A stretch of 64,000 nucleotides of DNA from Hippopus hippopus (taxonomy: Eukaryota; Mollusca; Bivalvia; Cardiida; Cardiidae), in NCBI GenBank assembly GCA_946811185.2, contig OX328112.1, forward strand, positions 30,157,442 through 30,221,441, in the 5' to 3' direction. The notes under the pieces were generated by a model. That model saw only the letters and a program-made list of their open reading frames with translations, had not been told where the DNA came from and searched no databases. The position numbers and the translations under genes were made by a program. Of the stretch, positions 54,790-64,000 are shown one piece after another (within the stretch, counting starts at the first letter, position 1; the number at the start of each line of letters is the position of its first letter).

Positions 54790-55239
54790 TCTGCTAATTA
54801 AGTGAAACGAAACTGTCATCCGGGTTGTAAAACCCATAATTTTGCTCTTTCTAAGTTATTTCAAACGGGGAAAGTATCTCCTTTTTGGACACTGATGACC
54901 AAAGATCAGACTGCACAAAACGAAAGTTTTCCATAGTGTATTGATTGTAATACTTTTTTTCTGCATTTTTTTTTTTTTTTTTTTTTTAGTTTAGTTATTA
55001 AACATGAAAATCATAAAACTTTCCACGCATACACGTCCTAGCAACAAAGACGTCTTTTTCCCCCCAAGATGGCGAAGTAAGATAAATCCTGGCACGTGCT
55101 GTGGTCTGTTTCGCCGGCTTCACGCGCTCATAACTACAACTTGACCATCGCCGGGACCCAAAAAATGATAATAGATCAGTGTATTATCGAAAATAAGTTA
55201 TGGGTTTCATACACTAAAGGAGGTTTATGTGATAAATTG

Positions 55240-56137
55240 CATAGGGGTCCGTAGTTTGATTCCTGGCACCCATAGACTATATATTATAAACAAGGGATTT
55301 AACTGTATGCAGACCGTTACTCGCAATGTATCTTTTCTACCCCATCAGTTATTCTCCTATTTTTTTCTACAGCTGAGAGCTAAAACATTTTTCTACCAGA
55401 AAAACACAACTGTTTGTCAGTGGCTAATGCAGTCTGGCTGATACATTCGCTCGAACTTGTAAACTCGCTCAAAAATCTGCGCCATTGACACGGGTTCGTA
55501 TATCCGTTTTCAAGATATAAAATGCACTTTAGATTCAATGAAACGCAGCATTAGCGGCACCCATCCTTTAAACATGTTTAAAAATACTACTGACCTATAG
55601 TCTTTATCTTCAATAACGACGAAAAGCCTCAGAATTCGTTGAATTTGTGATCCACGTTCTTATTTCGAACAGCTGCAGCCATCTTCTGTCATGTGACATT
55701 GTTTTGAACGAGAAATTTCATCGGTTGATCTGTACTAACAGTCGTGAATTCAACCAATGAAATTTCGTACAGCTGCTCACACCTTTTTGTCACGTGACAG
55801 TACGGTGACACTGTTTGGAACGAGAAATTTCATTGGTTTATACGCGCGAACGTCAGTATAGAATGTACGAACCCGTGTCAATGGCGAAGATTTTTGAGCG
55901 AGTTTACAAGTTCGAGCGAATGTATCAGCCAGACTGCATTAGTCACTGACAAACAGTTGTGTTTTTCTGGTAGAAAAATGTTTTAGCTCTCAGCTGTAGA
56001 AAAAATTAGGAGAATAACTGATGGGGTAGAAAAGATACGTTGTTTTTTTGGTAACCGGGGGCGAGTAACGGGCTGCATACAGTTAAATCCCTTGTTTTAG
56101 TCTATGGGTGCCAGGAGTCAAACTACGGACCCCTATG
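55240..56137. mobile_element. hAT-like foldback element with 260-bp inverted arms and 8-bp target duplication
   Basis: The ends CATAGGGGTCC and GGACCCCTATG are complementary. Inverted similarity continues about 260 bp inward on each side with few differences. Both sides are flanked by ATAAATTG. An 8-bp duplication and a CA...TG terminus fit the hAT superfamily. The central 370 bp has no transposase. Confidence 0.75.
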
Positions 56138-56379
56138 ATAAATTGTACTCGTATAAATGTTTATGTTAACCCTGTAGCTTAACGACTATAGTTTTGAAAG
56201 TCGTTCGTTCGAGTCCCGACAGAGATAATTATCTTCTTCTACTTTTCTTTCTTTCTTTTATATTCAGTTTCCCACCCCCTTTGAAGTAAACAGTCACGTC
56301 CTTATGATTTTCCCTTACATAATATCAACTTTCTCTCCCCCCTCTGTGAAAAAAGGGAGTCAATATTTGGTTTAATACC

Positions 56380-57125
56380 CTTTCATTTTATGCTCTTCGG
56401 TAATATATCGAGAAATAATGCTGGATCATAAGGTTTAATGATTTATGGTTACGACCAGTGAAAATAACGGTAAATATTTCCTTAACTCTTCAATTCAAGG
56501 CGGAAACAGTAGTTCCCGGGCACTGGTTACCCAGGTAAACAGTGCGTGCCATTCAATCAGAGGGACATACATGTACATATGACGCGCATCACGCTTTCTG
56601 TATCATTGTTGTGACCAGGTTGTCATTTGTGAGTTTTAGACTTGTCCATGCTATTTTCAGAATCGTTCGTAGAATGTAACTGTTCTCATAAATAACTCCC
56701 CGAGGCGGATATTGAACCCAGGACCTCTGGGTCCCAAGGCGAACGCTCTACCACGTCGCTACAAAAGCTAGCTCTATAGCAAGATAGTATAAGTGTCCCC
56801 TTATACAAACACAAGCTATATACTTTTACATGTATCTGAGGGATAGGCCAGTATACTACATAGTAATGCGTTCTTATGTGGTGGGGGACACCACAGGGAA
56901 TTACCGAAAACATCTGTACTGGATTTTGATGAAAGTCCCAACAAAAAAGGGGTTCGAAGCATAAAACAAGTAGTTTTTTTTTTTTCAGTGAAAGATCAAA
57001 CTTTATTTCATCTCTTGAACATCATCGGTTGTAAAATTACTTTCACTCGCGGCTGCGCTACTCGTGAAAATATAACCGATGATGTTCACTCGATGAAATA
57101 AATTTCGGTCTTTCACCGAAAAAAA
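56380..57125. mobile_element. K-family repeat with a tRNA-like insertion
   Basis: The GGCGGAAACAGTAGTTCCCG and GTGCGTGCCATTCAATC parts and terminal hairpin flank an inserted tRNA-like sequence (listed separately). Confidence 0.55.
56690..56770 (-). mobile_element. tRNA-like sequence
   Basis: On the minus strand, ACGTGGTAGAGCGTTCG and GTCCTGGGTTCAATATCC resemble tRNA boxes A and B. The anticodon stem does not close well, so it is read as SINE-derived. Confidence 0.45.
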
Positions 57126-57158
57126 AATCCTCTATTTAACTAAACTTATAATAAATAC

Positions 57159-57322
57159 GGAATATTATGTTGTAGTAACTTTCCTGGTGCTTGTATTTAC
57201 TTCGAACAGCGTGAGGAAATTTGATATCGCGCGAGACCGAAGGTCGAGCGCGATCTCAAAATTTTCTTACGCAGCGAGAAGTAAATACAAGCACCAGGAA
57301 AGTTACTACAACATAATATTCC
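57159..57322. mobile_element. Palindromic element of 164 bp
   Basis: Arms from GGAATATTATGTTG to its complement, with a CGCGCGAGACCGAAGGTCG centre. A degraded relative seems present near 42690-42745. Confidence 0.65.
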
Positions 57323-57579
57323 TTTTATCATATACCTACAACTTTCAACGACAACATTTTGCAATTTTTGACGTTTTATTTGAAAACGGCAAACAAAAAG
57401 AGACAATCAATAGTGTGGATCGTAGTAACTCTGTTTTCATGAATGGCGGATTAATATTACAGCGTAACATTTTGACCAATACAATCGCAAATCAATGCAT
57501 GCTTAGTCCGTGCGCGAGACATGTCAGCATACCATATTTGGGACCATATATTCTGAACAGAAATATAACTGCAGAGTCT

Positions 57580-57655
57580 AGTGGCTCAGTCGGTAGCGTA
57601 TGGGGCTTGAAATTCAGGGTCGCCGGTTCAATTCCCTAGTTCGGCCAAATAACAG
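57580..57655 (+). mobile_element. tRNA-like SINE head
   Basis: GTGGCTCAGTCGGTAGCG and CGCCGGTTCAATTCC resemble boxes A and B, with a GTTCGGCCAA junction as in type 2, but the body is absent. Confidence 0.5.
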
Positions 57656-58125
57656 TGCGCTGACTTGTAATTTTGAAAGCCTGGTTCTAATCCCAGCACA
57701 CCGAAATGCCAAAGAAAAAAGAGGGGGCGGTGATTGACCAAAGTACTGTCCAAGTCTTGTAATGGTGATAGCAAGAAAACACCCTGATAAATGAGGTGTG
57801 ACCGTTTTACGGTTGTTTTTTTTTTGCCGCTGTTTTGTTCTGTTCTATTGATTGTTTTCGGCATACTAAAATTTCGTATCAAACAAATTATTGTGTCCAA
57901 ATTGTATTTACAATGAAAACGGTTAAATCGTTTGTCTTTACCAGACAACGAAATTTTAGATTTCTCCAAATTGCAAAATTAAAAGTATTTACAGACACAC
58001 ATAGTAAAGATGGTTCAACAGATAGAATGTGTCTTTGATAAGGAAGAAAAGTAGAAAATTGGCTGATAAACAGCATTTTATTCTTTTCCAACAATGTTTT
58101 AGACTCCTCTTCTGTTTCAGGGTTA

Positions 58126-58354
58126 TTAACCCTTTACCAGACAATGACGCCTTTTAACGCCTCTGAAGAAGAGGCCTTTTGAAAACATTGTGGGAAAAGG
58201 AGAAAATGCTGGTAACCAGCATTTTCTCCTTTTCCCACTAAGTTTTCTACCCTATCAAAGAAAAGTTGCGTCATTTGAGCCACTATGAAATTGTCCTCTG
58301 CAAATGCTTTCAATTTGGATAGGTCTTAAATTTTGCCGTGTGGTAAAGGGTTAA
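58126..58354. mobile_element. D-family palindromic element, full length
   Basis: The D family is about 229 bp. It starts TTAACCCTTTACCA and ends TGGTAAAGGGTTAA. Its hairpin is GTGGGAAAAGGAGAAAATGC...GCATTTTCTCCTTTTCCCAC, followed by a CGTCTGCAAATGCTTTCAA-like stretch. This is the reference copy; it lies 83 bp before the putative signal-peptide exon. Confidence 0.8.
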
Positions 58355-58436
58355 ATTCAAAGGATTTTACACTGTTCAATAAGTAGTGTTTGAGTGCTTT
58401 TAAGTGTTTTCAGTTGAAATTTTAACACGGACAAGA

Positions 58437-58494
58437 ATGGACATAAAACTTCTTGGTTTCATCCCAATCTTTTTGTCTTCTCTTACCCATATTG
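58437..58494 (+). CDS. Putative signal-peptide exon of an unseen downstream gene
   Basis: An ATG in good context (A at -3, G at +4) opens MDIKLLGFIPIFLSSLTHI and one further base, directly followed by GTAAGC. Length, hydrophobic core and phase-1 donor mirror exon 1 of the receptor gene upstream. No second exon is visible before the window ends. Receptor introns here reach 13 kb, so it could lie outside. A tandem receptor paralogue is one reading; chance is the alternative. Confidence 0.35.
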
Positions 58495-58749
58495 GTAAGC
58501 CTTTTAAAATCTAATTTCAGTACAATATGAATGTTTGTTTCTGTATTAATATATTCATTCACTTATCAATGAATCAACTTGTTGTTTTTCTTTACTTTTT
58601 CATTTAAATATATACAGTTGACTATAAATAGCCAATTCTACGTTTTTTTAAAGCAATTTACAGTAAACTGTAAATAGCCACTCCTTTTTAACATACTTGC
58701 TTGTTTACAGTTGATGGTTAATGATTTTTTCATTTCTCTGAAACTTTTA

Positions 58750-59290
58750 GGATATATAGGATCTGACAAAATTTTATTAAACGAGTCTACAAAAAATGTT
58801 ATTAAGCGAGCCTTTGGCGAGCTTAGTAACATTTTTTGTGGACGAGTTTAATAAATTTTTACCTCAAAAGCCAACAAGTGTCAGATTCTTCTTATCACAT
58901 AACTGTATAACAAGAATTATTGTCCATAATGTGTTAAAACAGAGGCATACATGTATAATGTGTAGTGAAATTTACATGAAGCCTATGCGCTTCTTTGACA
59001 GGTACATTACGAACGCAAAACAGTTCCGAAGAAACTTGCATATATTGATTTTCTTTTGAACCTAAAAGTGATTAAATTAAGAACTTTATCATTATTACGA
59101 AATTTGATCGATAATTTCACTCAGGAACCCAGGTCAGCAATGTTTTAGAAATAAGGTGTATGATTACAGAGTGTTAACCAAATACAGCACTTTTTTCTTA
59201 TCTCACACGTGTGTGAGACAAGAAAATTCGTAATGGCTGTATTACATTGAAAACAAGGGGAGTTATGTGATAAAAAAACAAGCTTGTTAG
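58750..59290. mobile_element. J-family repeat with internal replacement
   Basis: Hairpin AAATGTTATTAAGCGAGCC / GGCGAGCTTAGTAACATTT is clear, as is the GAGTTATGTGATAAAA end; the middle differs from other copies. Confidence 0.55.
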
Positions 59291-59807
59291 AAGTTAGGAT
59301 AAAAATAAGAACGGCTAAAATGTTGGTAAATGGTATGAACTACAATTATTGACAATTTTATTCGAAAACAAACAAACAAAACAATCTGGTTAAGTAGGTT
59401 ATAACTTTTTTTGTAGATGGCGGTTAAACATTGTAGCTCTACATTTTTACCAATGAAATCAGAGCTTGTTATTTCAAACAGGACCTAATTTCTCTTAAAA
59501 AGCTTATAAGAGAAAGGTCCAGAGGGGAATGTCCTTATTTATGATATCTAAAACATAGTTGTGAAAAGCATTTGTTGGTTATAATCGATTCTCATAGCTC
59601 TCTCCTCCATGATATTTTCAAATATGACCATCGCAGGGAAGTAAAACTAACTCTAAAATCCATATTTTTATCACTTGTCTGTCTCAAAATTGCGCTGTAG
59701 GAACAAAGAGTTACCTAAGAATTGAAAGCTCAATTCTTTTCCCGATGACAAAACTTTCTGGTTTCCATCTCGAAAATACCATAATTTATAATTACAGACG
59801 CAAAAAT
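59291..59807. other. Intergenic stretch after the putative signal-peptide exon
   Basis: Searched for a second receptor exon (beta-1 strand motif) and none was found. Confidence 0.5.
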
Positions 59808-60060
59808 GGACCATGCTCTGTGAAAGGGGAATCTGCAAATAGGATCGACTCACGTCAGCCTGTGCACGCCGCACAGGCTGAAGTGAGCCGAAACTTTTTG
59901 CTTTTGGTCAATTTTCTGCATGTCAAAGGACCGGTCCACCTAATAATTCAGTCGGTTTTTAGACAAAATGGATTTTATGGATTTATAATTATATGATGAC
60001 TTGCTTGGCAAAATGCATCACAGTGATGCTTTAAACCCCATTTCGTCGGAGCATGACTCA
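59808..60060. mobile_element. A-family element
   Basis: Full length with variant core CACGTCAGCCTGTGCACGCC. Confidence 0.7.
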
Positions 60061-60079
60061 AATGAAACGAGTCTTAAAA

Positions 60080-60690
60080 CGCTTAGAAAAAATTGCAGGG
60101 GGAAAAGGTGAAAAGAGTTATTCAACATTTTTCTTCTCCTTTTTTTCCATATTTTTGTTCCTAAAGGCCCTCTTCCTACCGATCGTTGAAAGACGGAATT
60201 GTTCGGTATAGGGTTAAATGTTTATCAAACAATCCCGTGTTTTAAAGAACTTGTGAGAGGTTCATTCTTATTTATTCATCGCTGGGAAAGAAGAAATGCT
60301 GGAAACCAGTATTCTCTCCTGTTCACAAAATTTTTTCTTACCTTTGTGCCCAGTGATGAAATGATGGCATTTGACTTCAAATGTATAAAAAAAAAGTACT
60401 GTGGGGGTAGGAAAAAAATACTGATATTAGATCTATGTAATCATTGCGTTTTTCGAAAGGTCTTCTTCCTGAGGATAGCAAAAATATAGAATAGTTGGAT
60501 AAAGGGTTTACTCTTTACCAAACATTGTTTTAGAGACAATGTGAAGAGAGAAGGAAAAGGAAAGATATGCCTGTAACTAGCATTTTCTCCTATGCTTTCT
60601 ACCCCTCATAATTTGAGCGATACTTATTTTGTCATCTAAAAATACTGTCAAGTTCTAAGTTAAAAGTTTGTCGTCTGGTAAAGGTTAACC
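60080..60690. mobile_element. Three decayed D-family copies
   Basis: Ends such as TATAGGGTTAAATG and GTCTGGTAAAGGTTAA and partial hairpins mark three copies in series. Confidence 0.45.
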
Positions 60691-60737
60691 GAGGTACTAT
60701 TTTCTAACTTTTTGATTTCAAATGTATTTATATCGAA

Positions 60738-61160
60738 TATAAAGAATCTAACATAAATTGGCATTTGAAATAATATAGAATCAGACATGAGTTGGCGTTT
60801 GAGAAAAAAAAAAATAAACGAGTATAGGGAAAATGTTATTAAGCGATCTTTTGGCAAGCTCAATAACATCTTTTCTCGACGAGTGAAATAAAGTTTTATC
60901 TCAAACGCCAACGAATGTCAGATTCTTTTTATCACATAACGATATTTCACAAATTATAGATCAGAAGATGCGAAACCATCTATAGATGCACCTGCGGTAA
61001 TATCCATAAAACCCATTCGTTTCTATGAAATACGTACAAAGTTACGTCAAAAATGACGTCACTCAACTGTGATATCAAACGTGTATAAGATAAAAAAAAA
61101 AACTTGTAATTGGTATATTATACTGAAAACAAGGGAGGTTATGTGATAAACATTTTTTTT
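60738..61160. mobile_element. J-family repeat
   Basis: Same layout as the copy near 52320, including the CTATAGATGCACCTGCGG stretch. Confidence 0.6.
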
Positions 61161-61282
61161 TTTCATACGGGTATAAAACAATATTATTAGGGGGCCTCTA
61201 ACGACCTTTATTACAGTTTTGAGACGAATTTCTTGAATTTTTATCTCAAAAGCAATCAACTGTCAGATTGTATTAAAATCGT

Positions 61283-61410
61283 GCTCTGGCACAAGGGGGC
61301 TTTATGCATCTCTATGATGCACTGTACAAAGCAAGTGAACATGTAATGGATCCATAAAATCCATTTTGTCCAACAACCAGCTGAATTCTGGGGTAGAATG
61401 GTCCTTTGAC
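61283..61410. mobile_element. A-family fragment
   Basis: The GCTCTGGCACAAGGGGGC end and the GGATCCATAAAATCC stretch remain; the hairpin half is lost. Confidence 0.5.
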
Positions 61411-61554
61411 CATTGTTTGGTAAAGGAATAAAGTGGCAAAATCCAAACATTGCGAAAACTGAAATTCTGTATCTTTCTCAATCAAATCAAATCAGTTGTA
61501 GTAAATGAGTTAGCAAATGTGCAGGAAGATATTCAGGCTGTGTTAGAATTCTGG

Positions 61555-61748
61555 GTTCGTATTCACAAACCATTCTTAAGAACGTTCTTTGTCTTATTCT
61601 CCAGAATTTTCAAACTTTGAAAGTAACACAACTCCTGATTGGCTAAACCGAATGGTTTAGCCAATCAGGCGTTGTGTTACTTTCAAACTTATAAAACCTT
61701 GAAGAATAAGACTGAGAACATTCTTAAGAATGGTTGGTGAATACGGAC
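61555..61748. mobile_element. Palindromic element with 5-bp flanking repeat
   Basis: Arms GTTCGTATTCAC...GTGAATACGGAC around a CCGAATGGTTTAGCCAATCA centre; flanked by TCTGG on both sides. Confidence 0.6.
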
Positions 61749-61754
61749 TCTGGT

Positions 61755-62280
61755 CTGATTAATGTTAAAAGAAAGGGATACCTTAAAGACTTCACTCATA
61801 TCTCAAGTTTGACAGGGCTTATAATTTCATTTGAGATGCTGTTTTTCATTTCCAATATGTTATAGAGGATGTCACCTTTAAATTACTTTGCTGATTGTGT
61901 GGTCACATGTTTAAAGACCATGGAATGATCACTGCACTCAATCCATTACATATATTTAATGACAAGCATTTTTACTTGGCAGCTAGATTCGTCAGCTTTA
62001 GAAGAATATATCAACCACACAAAACACCTGTTAAAATGTCGCATGAATCGTTATAATTATACGAGAAGCTGTTGGTATTCCAAGTCTGTGAAATGCAAGG
62101 ACTGTTAATAGAATCATATAAATAATATAGTTCTCACGGTCCAAATAGTTGTTTAAGTTCATTTGATTCCATAGAAACATGTGAAACTTCATTCGTATTG
62201 GAAAAGATTTTAAAAAAGTAACAAATCGGGTGAATATGGTACCCCTCAAAACGGAAAGTCACAGTTTACGTAAGATTAGT
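61755..62280. other. Intergenic stretch next to the Tc1 relic
   Basis: May contain more decayed Tc1 sequence, but no motif was recognised. Confidence 0.4.
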
Positions 62281-62282
62281 GA

Positions 62283-62480
62283 GTCTGTTTTATCAATAGC
62301 ATGTACGGTCTCATTGAAATGATGCAATTTCTGATATCACTTTGACTCATATTAGAACACACAGTAATTACGTCACGAGCGATCAGGATCAGCGAGATTT
62401 TGCGGTTCTTTTGTCCCAAACATGTTTCACTGGGTTTAAGATTCAGGCTTTTGGCCGGCCAAGGCATTTCATGGAATTGG
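62283..62480 (-). pseudogene. Tc1-like transposase fragment
   Basis: The minus strand encodes PWPAKSLNLKPSETCLGQ, which aligns with the WPAxSPDLNPIEHLW motif around the second catalytic Asp of Tc1 transposases. It is followed by a region ending near IRNCIISMR, like the IRSMRRR end of the family. The D of SPDLNP is replaced by N and the rest is missing, so it is inactive. Confidence 0.6.
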
Positions 62481-62896
62481 TAGCTACGAACATATTCTGG
62501 GTAGCTCTGGCGCTTTGTAGAGAGTGAAATTTACAGAATTGTCTTTTACAGCTCGATCGTTTTTGGGTTGGATCCATAATGATTTGGGCAGGAATTTCCA
62601 TGCATAAGAAGACACCAATTTCACTAATTTCACTTTATCTATTACTTTCCGTGTTCATCCGACTTGTTATGTTGTGAATTTTCTTTTTCCAATTTGAATG
62701 AAATTTCACATCTTTCTAGATTTATAAAATTAAATGATGAACATAAAACATGCGAAATGGTTTTTCAACTTGTACCTGAAATTTACCAACAATTTTGCAA
62801 AATATCAGGTGTCCGTTTATAAATGTATTAATCTGCATGTGTCGATACAAATGCTCTGAACAGAGAGATCAGTCATGATTTGTTGTCTGATATAGT

Positions 62897-63130
62897 TAAC
62901 CCTTTACCAAACAATCATGTTTTTAATTAATCTGATGCAGAGGCTTTTAAAAACATAGAAAGAAAAGGAAAAATAGCTGGTCTGTAGCTCTCTATCCTTT
63001 TTCCCACAATGGCTTTTACCCTTTCAAAGACGAATATTATCATTTAAGCAACACTCATTTCATCATCCACAATTGCGTTCAAAATGGATGTCAAAAGTTT
63101 TGTCACAAAAAAACAGTCACATGTCTTACC
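62897..63130. mobile_element. D-family element
   Basis: Starts TTAACCCTTTACCAAACAAT; the hairpin is eroded (AAAGAAAAGGAAAAATAGC). Confidence 0.55.
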
Positions 63131-63514
63131 CTAATGGTACTCAAGTTTGTCCACCAATGTATATACAAGACTTACATCTAATGTAGCCATTGATCAATTT
63201 GTTAAGCCTTCCAAGATGCTGGACCAGTGACAGCCTGGTGATGTATCAAAAGATAGTGTTCAACTTCCTACCGTCTGTAGATAACTTTCCGTGTCTTGCA
63301 TGCTCGCAGCAGACTACTTTTGAAGACATTTTGACCTAGGAAGAAATTGCTAAGAATAAGCCATATCTGGTTTTGCAATGTTTTCATTAATACTTAAGGT
63401 TTTAACCTTGATTGTTTTTTCATAGCGAATTTTATATGGATGCTTCTGAAAGTGTATGCTGAAAATTGTTTCAGAGGCTATTGACTTAATATTATATTGG
63501 ATGCCTTGTAAATA

Positions 63515-63735
63515 ACTCATTACCAAACGAGCTTGAGTTGTAACAAGGCTGAGAAAAGATGCTTTTGGAGGAATCGTAGGAATAAAAGAGAAAATGCTGA
63601 TAACTAGTAATTTCTCCTTTACCCTGCAATGTTTCTTACCCTTTCAAAGGCAGGTCCAACAATGTGAACCAAAGTATTTGTTGTCTGCAAAAACTGTGGA
63701 TTTGGACAAGTCCAAAACTTTGTCGTTTGGCAAAG
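63515..63735. mobile_element. D-family element, decayed
   Basis: GAGAAAATGCTGATAACTAG hairpin, then GTTGTCTGCAAAAACTG and GTCGTTTGGCAAAGAG. Confidence 0.5.
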
Positions 63736-64000
63736 AGAAAAAATCAAAGCGCCGAAGGCGCTGCAGGCCTAGGCATCAGAAGGTATGAAGAGGTGAAAAG
63801 ATGAAGCCTAGAAACTCAAAATCGCTATCACATTTCAACAGGCTTGAAACTTCTATTGCATTTGTACAGACTAATAAAAATATCTACAAAGTATCACACT
63901 GACAGTCTGTGGAGCTGACAACATAATGGAAAAACATGAATTTGTACAAGCTAATATAATGGGTGTTTTTGCAAATTGTTGGCCTTATTGTCTTTATAGA
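63736..64000. other. Window end, no feature seen
   Basis: AT-rich sequence with a small GGCGCTGCAGGCC patch near 63755. No coding evidence. Confidence 0.5.

Noticed and set aside
57187..57639. 150-codon open frame as a gene
   Set aside because: It crosses a palindromic element and ends in a tRNA-like SINE head; no domain was recognised.

Overview
This is an AT-rich eukaryotic window with intron-split genes, animal splice signals and a heavy load of short palindromic DNA transposons and tRNA-derived SINEs. Protein similarity and the repeat types point to a mollusc, most likely a bivalve. A Dreissena-like mussel is a guess from memory of its repeats and is not demonstrated here.

Two genes can be built exon by exon, both on the + strand and about 2 kb apart. 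The first (4908-13060, six exons, 450 aa) is the DnaJ homologue DNAJC22: an N-terminal TM2-type membrane domain, several membrane segments, a C-terminal J domain with an HPD motif, and an unusually long acidic tail. The second (15140-49302, nine coding positions, 431 aa) is a nicotinic acetylcholine receptor-like Cys-loop subunit of non-alpha type. It has a signal peptide, a Cys-loop of exact 13-residue spacing, four membrane segments and a very short M3-M4 loop. Its introns are large and full of repeats.

The most notable finding is in the receptor gene. The exon that encodes the second half of the Cys-loop and ligand-binding loop B is present twice, at 42128-42252 and 43328-43452. Both copies are 125 nt with the same phases and differ at 14 of 42 residues. 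Including both, or skipping both, gives an immediate in-frame stop, so the pair should be spliced in a mutually exclusive way.

The 14.7 kb after the receptor gene holds no complete gene. A lone signal-peptide-like exon at 58437-58494, with the same exon phase as the receptor's first exon, may start a second gene that continues past the window edge.

Most of the remaining sequence is recognisable repeats. I name the families A to L for this report. A, B, A' and C carry related central palindromes. C and D share TTAA-CCCTT ends typical of piggyBac-type insertion. Others include a hAT-like element with an 8-bp target duplication, a pair of elements with a 9-bp duplication, decayed mariner and Tc1 transposases, two tRNA-SINE families, a 105-bp minisatellite at three loci, and several long microsatellites.
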